Positions 58,693-64,000 of a stretch of 64,000 bases of DNA are shown in pieces; the stretch's first letter is position 1, and every line of letters begins with the position of its first letter. A model generated the notes under the pieces. It saw nothing but the letters and a program-made list of their open reading frames with translations. It did no database searches and had not been told where the DNA came from. The translations under genes and the position numbers were made by a program. The DNA is from Haliscomenobacter sp965225875 (lineage in GTDB: Bacteria; Bacteroidota; Bacteroidia; Chitinophagales; Saprospiraceae), in the NCBI RefSeq assembly GCF_965225875.1, contig NZ_CBDDBS010000001.1, positions 62,001 to 126,000 on the forward strand. Direction: 5' to 3'.

Positions 58693-59793
58693 TTATTCAA
58701 CCTTTAGCGCAGCCTTGATTTTTTGATGGTAATCCCGCAGCCCTGTCAACATTTTAATCATTTGTGGTTCAGGCATATATGCAGTTCCTTTGCGGTGATT
58801 GGCGGCGGCTACTTTTCTGACAATTGTCCAGTGTTTCATGATCGTCCCTACCGCCCGAAAATAACTGCCCAGCGTTTGGTCGTAGATATGAGTGGGTTCC
58901 GAACAAACGCCGTTCAACTCAATAATTTTGAAATTTTTGCCCTGCTTCAAATCCTCCAGGCTCGTACATTTGATGTCAAACCGGCCATAACTAAAGCCAG
59001 GGATTTGTTTAGCCACTGTGTCAAAGGTATGGTGCAATGTGTCATCAATATACTGATTGCCATTGATGAACTGGGTCCCTTTGGAGTGATTGCCAATTAC
59101 CCCCAAGCCGACACGTTCATCAAGGGCAGGCACGTTTTTAAACAATTGCCAATGCGTTTCTTGCAGCCGCTCCAGTTGTAACAAAGCACGTGGAGTACTT
59201 TCGATCAATTCCAAAACCGTCGATTTCCCGTCACCGGTTACGTGTAGAAAATCTTTTAGGGTCAATGAGGTGATTTTGCCTTTTTCAGCATTGGGCAAGC
59301 GGTAATACAAGACCCCCAACTCCTCTGGATAATTGAGGTATTCCTGGATGATAAAATCAATCGGATATTGGCTCAGGTAAGCACGTAGCTGATCCGGCGT
59401 ATCCAATTTTTTCACCAAAAAACCGCGGTAGCCAACATCTGGTTTGGCAATGAGGGGAAACTCGATTCCGATTTGGCGAATTTCCTCCAGGATAAGGGCC
59501 AAATCCCGTCCACGCGGCGCTAAAATGGATTTGGGGCAAAGCGAAGCTGGCAGGTTTTGAATGGTCGCATATTTGGATTCCAGCCCCAAACCTCCTGCTA
59601 AAATTCCCGGGTTGGCCGCCGTAAAGAAACAGGCATGACGGGAACGCAAGGCCAGCAGCGGTCCGTAAATAAACATGGGCCAATAAAAAGCCAGGGTAGG
59701 CCAGTATTCCCAGTTCCACAATTTGATCCAAACCGGATTATTAATTAGACTCCACCTCTTCACGCGATAACTCCATTTGTGCCTTTTGTTCAT
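58693..59793 (-). CDS. ATP-grasp-fold ligase-like protein of unknown substrate
   Basis: 366 residues. The N-terminus has an aromatic-rich segment (NWEYWPTLAFYWPMFIYGPL). The central part shows ATP-grasp features: PLIAKPDVGYRGFLVKKL, IIQEYLNYPEELGVLYYRLP and DIKC ... KIIELNGVCSEPTHIYD (metal/ATP site with Asp, Glu, Asn). Family members are sometimes annotated D-alanine--D-alanine ligase, but length, N-terminus and missing domains argue against that. The start ATG lies 53 bases inside the TANGO2-like gene, so the two overlap in different frames. The substrate cannot be read. Confidence 0.75.
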   Translation of the reverse strand: MNKRHKWSYRVKRWSLINNPVWIKLWNWEYWPTLAFYWPMFIYGPLLALRSRHACFFTAANPGILAGGLGLESKYATIQNLPASLCPKSILAPRGRDLALILEEIRQIGIEFPLIAKPDVGYRGFLVKKLDTPDQLRAYLSQYPIDFIIQEYLNYPEELGVLYYRLPNAEKGKITSLTLKDFLHVTGDGKSTVLELIESTPRALLQLERLQETHWQLFKNVPALDERVGLGVIGNHSKGTQFINGNQYIDDTLHHTFDTVAKQIPGFSYGRFDIKCTSLEDLKQGKNFKIIELNGVCSEPTHIYDQTLGSYFRAVGTIMKHWTIVRKVAAANHRKGTAYMPEPQMIKMLTGLRDYHQKIKAALKVE

Positions 59794-60472
59794 TGGCAGT
59801 AAGCAGATCCAGGTACCTAAAGTTAAGATTGGATTCAGTTTTTTCGATCGAAGTAATGCTCACAGTGCGTACCACGTCCCCACGATTCATTACCACATCA
59901 TTCCAGGTATCTCCATCCCCGGCATGCCTGTGAAAATCCAACATTGCACTGGCTGAAAACATCGCTCGATTTTCCAACCAGCGGGCAAACCACTGCTCCC
60001 TGCGGAACCGAACATCTGCAGGATAAAGGGTAGCCGATGACCAGATGTGAGTCCCCTGTGGGTCGAGCGCTTTGACATACTGTTCTTGTCCATCCCACCG
60101 CAATTCCCATAAGGCGCCCCGATCAATCATGATGAGGGTAAAGGGTTCAATCCCTTCAAAGTTGTAACTTTTGAAAAATGCCGTGGCACTGGGGAAGGTA
60201 AAACTATCCAGCACCATAATACCCCGGCTCAGTCGATAACGAGTTTGTCGATTGTGGGCTTCAAAAGCGCCGTTGAGCAAACAAACGATGCGCTGGTTGT
60301 TGGCCGCTGCGATCCAGGTGCCTCCAGCAGCAGGGTCTTGCGGGAAGATGAGTTTTTTACCATTTCTTTCCTCTACGGCCAAACGGGTGGCACCCCGCGA
60401 TGGGGCTTCATCGCGATTGGAAGTAAGAATGAACTGCCCGGGAGCGGGCGACACATAGGTAACTGTGCACAT
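59741..60472 (-). CDS. NRDE/TANGO2-family protein
   Basis: 243 residues from the ATG at 60472, which gives the family start MCTVTYVSPAPGQFILTSNR followed by DE. The N-terminal Cys and the SNRDE motif are the family hallmarks. A longer frame to 60553 would add a low-complexity stretch translated from GGGTGTG repeats and is rejected. TANGO2 relatives belong to the Ntn-hydrolase-like fold; eukaryotic TANGO2 is linked to heme or lipid handling. The downstream ATP-grasp gene overlaps it by 53 bases, and the deiodinase-like gene lies 102 bases upstream on the same strand, so the three may form an operon. Confidence 0.85.
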   Translation of the reverse strand: MCTVTYVSPAPGQFILTSNRDEAPSRGATRLAVEERNGKKLIFPQDPAAGGTWIAAANNQRIVCLLNGAFEAHNRQTRYRLSRGIMVLDSFTFPSATAFFKSYNFEGIEPFTLIMIDRGALWELRWDGQEQYVKALDPQGTHIWSSATLYPADVRFRREQWFARWLENRAMFSASAMLDFHRHAGDGDTWNDVVMNRGDVVRTVSITSIEKTESNLNFRYLDLLTANEQKAQMELSREEVESN

Positions 60473-60574
60473 ATATAGTTGGGGTGTGGGTGTGAGTGTG
60501 GGTGTGGATGGGCAACCTAACGTTGAAGCCCTTATTCGGCAGAGCAACCACATGGGTCGCCACTACAGTGTGAG

Positions 60575-61261
60575 TTAGTAAATAGTGATTACATCCGCCT
60601 TTTCCTTGCGTTGCAAGTTTGGCACCTGAGCATCATCGGCGGGATAACCCACCGGGATGAGCAGGAAAGGTCTTTCGTTTTCGGGACGTTGCAAAATATT
60701 TTGCAAAAAATTCATCGGGCTGGGAGTATGGGTAAGTGCCACCAGCCCAGCGTGATGAATGGCAGCCAACAGGATTCCACAAGCTATACCTACGGATTCC
60801 TGTACATAATAGTTTTTGCGTTGCGTGCCATCTGGCAATAAATCGTAGGCTTTGCGAAAAACCACTATCAAGTACGGAGCTAGCTCCAGAAATGGTTTAT
60901 ACCAATCGGTAGCAAAGGGCAATAAATCTTCCAGCCATTCCTCCGACATCCGGCCATGGTAATTTTCATACTCTTCTTGTTCGGCAGCCTGGCGGATCTT
61001 GGCTTTGATGGTAGGATCAGCTACAATGGCGAAAGTCCAGGGTTGTTTGTGGGCACCAGAAGGAGCGGTGGAAGCAGTCATGATGATGTTTTCAATCACT
61101 GCCTGGGGCACTGGCCGATCGGAGAATTCACGAATCGTACGCCGCTGATTCATCCATTGGAAATAACTTTCGCTGCGTTTGAGCATTTCTGCTGGCTCAA
61201 ACTGCGTGCCCTGATATGGAACAAAAGAGAAGGGTGTCTCTTCCATTAAATTGCCTTTCAT
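60575..61261 (-). CDS. Iodotyrosine-deiodinase-like nitroreductase-fold flavoprotein
   Basis: 228 residues from ATG 61261 (61246 is an alternative start). Nitroreductase FMN motifs: RRTIREFSDRPVP and APSGAHKQPWTF. The substrate-lid residues of iodotyrosine deiodinase are conserved with exact spacing: E97, Y101 and K122, four and twenty-one residues apart as in human IYD (E157, Y161, K182), in EEYENYHGRM...DWYKP. A Thr in LTHTPSPMNF fits the flavin-N5 contact, and RPENERPFLLIPVGYP is the C-terminal match. IYD removes iodine or bromine from halotyrosines using reduced FMN. A bacterial homologue from Haliscomenobacter has been studied. It diverges from trxA over a CRP/FNR-like box. Confidence 0.85.
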   Translation of the reverse strand: MKGNLMEETPFSFVPYQGTQFEPAEMLKRSESYFQWMNQRRTIREFSDRPVPQAVIENIIMTASTAPSGAHKQPWTFAIVADPTIKAKIRQAAEQEEYENYHGRMSEEWLEDLLPFATDWYKPFLELAPYLIVVFRKAYDLLPDGTQRKNYYVQESVGIACGILLAAIHHAGLVALTHTPSPMNFLQNILQRPENERPFLLIPVGYPADDAQVPNLQRKEKADVITIY

Positions 61262-61311
61262 ACCATTACTTAAATAAAACCGAACCCAAAGAAAACATTA
61301 TTTTTGATAAA

Positions 61312-61327
61312 TGTGATCTCGATCACG
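61312..61327. promoter_or_regulatory. CRP/FNR-type operator between the deiodinase-like gene and trxA
   Basis: TGTGATCTCGATCACG fits TGTGA-N6-TCACA with one mismatch. Its centre is at 61319.5. A TAnnTTTG box at 61350-61357 would put the trxA start site near 61362, so the operator centre lies about -42, the class II activator position for CRP/FNR proteins. It is 51 bases upstream of the deiodinase-like start on the other strand. Confidence 0.6.
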
Positions 61328-61349
61328 GCATCTTGGCTGTACAAGGCGG

Positions 61350-61357
61350 TACTTTTG
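61350..61357 (+). promoter_or_regulatory. -7 promoter box of trxA
   Basis: TACTTTTG matches TAnnTTTG, 27 bases before the trxA ATG. The TTG at 61333-61335 is 14 bases away, shorter than the usual -33 spacing, consistent with an activator-dependent promoter. Confidence 0.5.
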
Positions 61358-61384
61358 TCCTGTGTAGAACAAAAAAGAAATAAC

Positions 61385-61690
61385 ATGGAAAAGAAAGTCT
61401 CTTTCAACGAACTAATCCAGGGGGACAAACCCGTTCTGGTAGATTTTTTTGCGGAATGGTGTGGCCCCTGCAAAGCGATGGCTCCCATTTTGCAAGATTT
61501 GGCCGGAAAAGTTGGAGATAAAGCCTCCATCATCAAAATAGACGTTGACCGCAATCCTGCATTGGCTCAGAAAATGGGCATCCAGGGTGTACCTACTTTT
61601 ATGCTGTTTAAAAACGGTGACATCAAGTGGCAACGTTCAGGTATGCAGTCGGCGCACCAGTTGGCGGCGGTGATTGAGCAGAATGTTTAA
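61385..61690 (+). CDS. trxA: Thioredoxin
   Basis: 101 residues from the ATG at 61385; the open frame extends to 61304 but that part lies over the promoter and operator. Active site WCGPCK (C26, C29) and the cis-Pro in VPTFMLF are intact. It is a cytoplasmic thiol-disulfide reductase. It is transcribed divergently from the deiodinase-like flavoprotein, sharing a CRP/FNR-like site. A small porin gene follows but has its own promoter box. Confidence 0.95.
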   Translation: MEKKVSFNELIQGDKPVLVDFFAEWCGPCKAMAPILQDLAGKVGDKASIIKIDVDRNPALAQKMGIQGVPTFMLFKNGDIKWQRSGMQSAHQLAAVIEQNV

Positions 61691-61709
61691 TTCAAGTTAA
61701 AAAGTTGAG

Positions 61710-61717
61710 TATTTTTG
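61710..61717 (+). promoter_or_regulatory. -7 promoter box of the porin gene
   Basis: TATTTTTG matches TAnnTTTG, 46 bases before the ATG at 61764. Confidence 0.45.
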
Positions 61718-61763
61718 TAGTCTAGTTTTCTGATCGTGTTTATCGCTTTTTAACTTCTGGATT

Positions 61764-63086
61764 ATGATCGATAGTGAATACCCTCGGGTTAGGCACCTTG
61801 GGTTGTATTTTCTTGTTTTTTTATTGCCTTTTAGCGGCAACTTGCTGGCACAAGAAGGATTTAAAGGTTTTTTAAAAAACAAGGAAGGTTTCAAGTTAGA
61901 GCCATTTGCCCAATTCCAATTGTGGAGTGTTTACAGCACCAATCAACAAGTATTCAATACCCAAACTAAGGTTTATGATAAGGTTGATGACCGCTTGAAT
62001 TTTTTATTGCGCCGCACGCGCATTGGGTTTCGTATGCAACCCTATGACAACCTTAAAGGGACAGTCATTTTTTCCTTCGATGCCATTGGTCGGGATGTAC
62101 AAAGTGGCATTTTTGGTGCAGGAAACAATGGGGCGATCCCAAGCGTAGGAATTTTTGATGCTTTTTTGGAATGGCGACTTAAGTCCAAAAGTGAAAAAAT
62201 GTTCGTAGTGGCAGGTTTTTTCAGACCCCAAATTGGTCGAGAAAGTATTACTGCAGCCTGGCAGGTGGCTAGCATGGAAAAAGCCTTGACTCAAAACTAT
62301 CTTCGTCAACATTTAGTAGGAGTTGGATCGGGGCGTTCGGTTGGGGTTAATGTAGGCGGATTACTCATGAATCAAAATCAAAACTTGGTATTAAACTACA
62401 ATATTGGCATGTTCAATCCCGCTTATTCTTACAACAATGGAAATTCAGTGGGAAGTCAATTTTCTCCATTAATAACAGGAAGAGCTGTATTATCTATTGG
62501 AACTCCTGAAATGAAACAGTATGGTATTGCTTACAACAATAATTTTTTCAATAAACGTAAAGGAGTTTCAATAGCTTTAGATTATTCAAGTCAAGGAAAA
62601 TCAGACCTGTTTAAAAGCTCTTCATCAGTTGGCACAGATGTATTACTCAATTTTGGAGGACTTAATTTTGATGCGGAAATTCATGAAACAGCAAGACGTT
62701 CCGAAAGAGACAATAGATCGAGAATTTTCGCCTATCGGTCAACTTTTGGGCATATTCGAGCGGGGTACAATTTAATTTTAGGCAAAAAATACTTCGTTGA
62801 GCCAATCTTTATGTTTGCTAGATTTAGAGGAGCACCAGATTTGGAAGGCCAAGCCGACGCCCTAGCAGTGCGCTCTTCATCGGGCACGGAAACAACCTAC
62901 GATGCAGGCATCAACTGGCATTTGCAGGAACGGCGCCTGAAACTGCTGCTCCATTATACCTGGCGCGAAGGCAATCCAGGGGCAGCTGGCAACGGTGCAA
63001 CTGTAAATGACTATTTTACCCAAGTCAATGTAGGGGCCATCCGGCGGGGCAATTGGTTGGGGTTGGGGCTCAGTGCGATTTTTTAG
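61764..63086 (+). CDS. Porin, outer-membrane beta-barrel (phosphate-selective-porin-like)
   Basis: 440 residues with a signal peptide (LGLYFLVFLLPFSGNLLAQ). The mature protein is a succession of amphipathic strands: LEPFAQFQLWSVYSTNQ, FLLRRTRIGFRMQPYDNLKG, FFRPQIGRESITAAWQV and the last strand NWLGLGLSAIF, ending in Phe. This resembles the porin/OprO-OprP-like group; the FRMQ...GTVIFSFDAIGRD region matches the usual barrel start. Substrate unknown. The second half has a more AT-rich stretch (about 62400-62850) than its flanks. It stands alone with its own promoter. Confidence 0.75.
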   Translation: MIDSEYPRVRHLGLYFLVFLLPFSGNLLAQEGFKGFLKNKEGFKLEPFAQFQLWSVYSTNQQVFNTQTKVYDKVDDRLNFLLRRTRIGFRMQPYDNLKGTVIFSFDAIGRDVQSGIFGAGNNGAIPSVGIFDAFLEWRLKSKSEKMFVVAGFFRPQIGRESITAAWQVASMEKALTQNYLRQHLVGVGSGRSVGVNVGGLLMNQNQNLVLNYNIGMFNPAYSYNNGNSVGSQFSPLITGRAVLSIGTPEMKQYGIAYNNNFFNKRKGVSIALDYSSQGKSDLFKSSSSVGTDVLLNFGGLNFDAEIHETARRSERDNRSRIFAYRSTFGHIRAGYNLILGKKYFVEPIFMFARFRGAPDLEGQADALAVRSSSGTETTYDAGINWHLQERRLKLLLHYTWREGNPGAAGNGATVNDYFTQVNVGAIRRGNWLGLGLSAIF

Positions 63087-63135
63087 GCAAATAATTAATG
63101 TTTCCTACTAAATTCAGGCTTCAAAAATCAAATTT

Positions 63136-64000
63136 ATGAAGTCTCTAACCAGCATTTTTCTCCTTCTGTTCATTTCAACAGTCCTCACCGCCCAATCCCC
63201 CGCCTACAATCCCCAGATCAACAGCATTGATGTGCAACATTACCGCTTTAGCCTTACACTCAAAGACGATACCGACCGCATCGAAGGCCTGGCCGAAATC
63301 ACCCTGCGCTTCAAACAAGCAGGCAACAGTTTTGCACTGGATTTGACCAATGCCAAATCGGGTAAAGGCATGGAGGTCAACGCCGTGAGTTTCAGCAATG
63401 CAGCCCTAAAATTCAGCCATAGCAATGACCGTTTGAACATCACCCTGCCCAATACCATCCCGGCGGGAGAAAGCATCACGGTAAGTGTCCAATACGCTGG
63501 CATCCCTACCGACGGCCTGATCATCGATGCCAACAAGTTTGGTGATCGCACTTTTTTTGGCGACAATTGGCCCAATCGTGCCCACCATTGGTTGCCGACC
63601 GTGGATCACCCTTCGGATAAGGCTTCGGTAGAATTCATCGTTACAGCGCCCGATCATTATCAGGTAGTTGGCAATGGCATCCAGATTGAAGAAAGCAACC
63701 TGGACGGCGGCTTACGGCGTACCCATTGGAAAGAAACGGTTTTGCTACCCACCAAAGTAATGGTCATTGGGGTGGCCCCTTTTGCGGTGCAGCTTGCCGG
63801 GGAAGTTCAAGGCATTCAGGTCAGTTCCTGGGTTTTTCCAGACAACCGTGCGGAGGGTTTTGCTGATTACAGCCAGGCCGTGGAGGTATTGGAATGGTTT
63901 CACAAAAACATCGCCCCTTATCCCTACCGCAAATTGGCCAACGTACAATCCAAAACCCGCTATGGCGGCATGGAAAACGCCAGCAATATTTTTTACTTCG
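63136..64000 (+). CDS. M1 family metallo-aminopeptidase (N-terminal part; runs off right edge)
   Basis: 288 codons are visible from ATG 63136, open to the end of the window. Signal peptide (LTSIFLLLFISTVLTAQ), then the M1 N-terminal beta domain (IDVQHYRFSLTLKDDTDRIE), DGLIIDANKFGDRTFFGDNW followed by PNRAHHWLP, and the substrate-binding YGGMENASNIFYF (the GxMEN motif). The zinc site HExxH lies outside the window. M1 enzymes release N-terminal amino acids from peptides in the periplasm. Together with the S9 and M20 genes this fits a protein-scavenging lifestyle. Confidence 0.9.
   Translation, partial: MKSLTSIFLLLFISTVLTAQSPAYNPQINSIDVQHYRFSLTLKDDTDRIEGLAEITLRFKQAGNSFALDLTNAKSGKGMEVNAVSFSNAALKFSHSNDRLNITLPNTIPAGESITVSVQYAGIPTDGLIIDANKFGDRTFFGDNWPNRAHHWLPTVDHPSDKASVEFIVTAPDHYQVVGNGIQIEESNLDGGLRRTHWKETVLLPTKVMVIGVAPFAVQLAGEVQGIQVSSWVFPDNRAEGFADYSQAVEVLEWFHKNIAPYPYRKLANVQSKTRYGGMENASNIFYF

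Noticed and set aside
60473..60553. N-terminal extension of the TANGO2-like gene
   Set aside because: It translates a GGGTGTG low-complexity tract; the family begins at MCTVTY.

Overview
The window is chromosomal DNA of a Bacteroidota bacterium, most likely a Saprospiria member close to Haliscomenobacter. This rests on a SusC-type receptor, two OMP-beta-barrel TonB receptors, proteins with type IX secretion (T9SS) C-terminal sorting domains, a PorX regulator, recurring TAnnTTTG (-7) promoter boxes and an almost complete lack of Shine-Dalgarno sites. An iodotyrosine-deiodinase-like flavoprotein adds to it, since a bacterial homologue has been studied from Haliscomenobacter hydrossis. The genus call is an inference. 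No tRNA, rRNA, CRISPR array, intact transposase or phage gene was seen.

Layout. 1-9.6 kb: surface nutrient-uptake genes (a SusC C-terminal part, a large VCBS/ASPIC lipoprotein, a YCF48-like beta-propeller, a TonB-type barrel, a small lipoprotein). 9.9-12.2 kb: a T9SS cargo protein divergent from an ECF-type sigma factor with a small overlapping partner, then an isolated clpP. 12.7-18.7 kb: a PVC-type cytochrome c/HEAT lipoprotein, a U32 protein (RlhA-like), a TMEM175 channel and a small membrane protein. 18.9-22.6 kb: a ~407-bp hairpin followed by an LRR-ROC-COR-TIR protein whose leucine-rich repeats are almost identical 66-bp tandem units; this is the best candidate for a poorly described (immune-like) system. 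22.8-33.2 kb: DUF3592, an S9 peptidase, a DASS anion transporter, an M20 amidohydrolase, a serine hydrolase/D-aminoacylase fusion and a second VCBS/ASPIC protein. 33.2-38.7 kb: a TIGR01777 oxidoreductase and a dipeptide-type ABC transporter (binding protein plus two unusually long permeases, no ATPase). 38.9-50.4 kb: a second TonB-type barrel, a T9SS cargo protein, alkaline phosphatase, dprA, an SH3 protein, a degenerate glucosaminidase, an HD phosphohydrolase, porX and a VTT membrane protein. 50.5-64 kb: an LRR-TPR exported protein, an oxidoreductase remnant, a carboxylesterase, a c-type cytochrome, a DUF5916 protein, Hsp20, an ATP-grasp/TANGO2/deiodinase-like run divergent from trxA across a CRP/FNR-like palindrome, a porin and the start of an M1 aminopeptidase.

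Many genes form a polymer-scavenging surface: TonB receptors and a porin in the outer membrane, secreted or lipid-anchored hydrolases (S9, M1, M20, D-aminoacylase fusion, carboxylesterase, alkaline phosphatase), and a peptide-type ABC importer. PorX and two T9SS cargo proteins tie the region to type IX secretion.

A second theme is intergenic: at least a dozen gaps hold long imperfect inverted repeats (arms 16-55 bp) of several unrelated sequence families, mostly just after gene ends. They look like short palindromic mobile or REP-type elements, some possibly reused as terminators.
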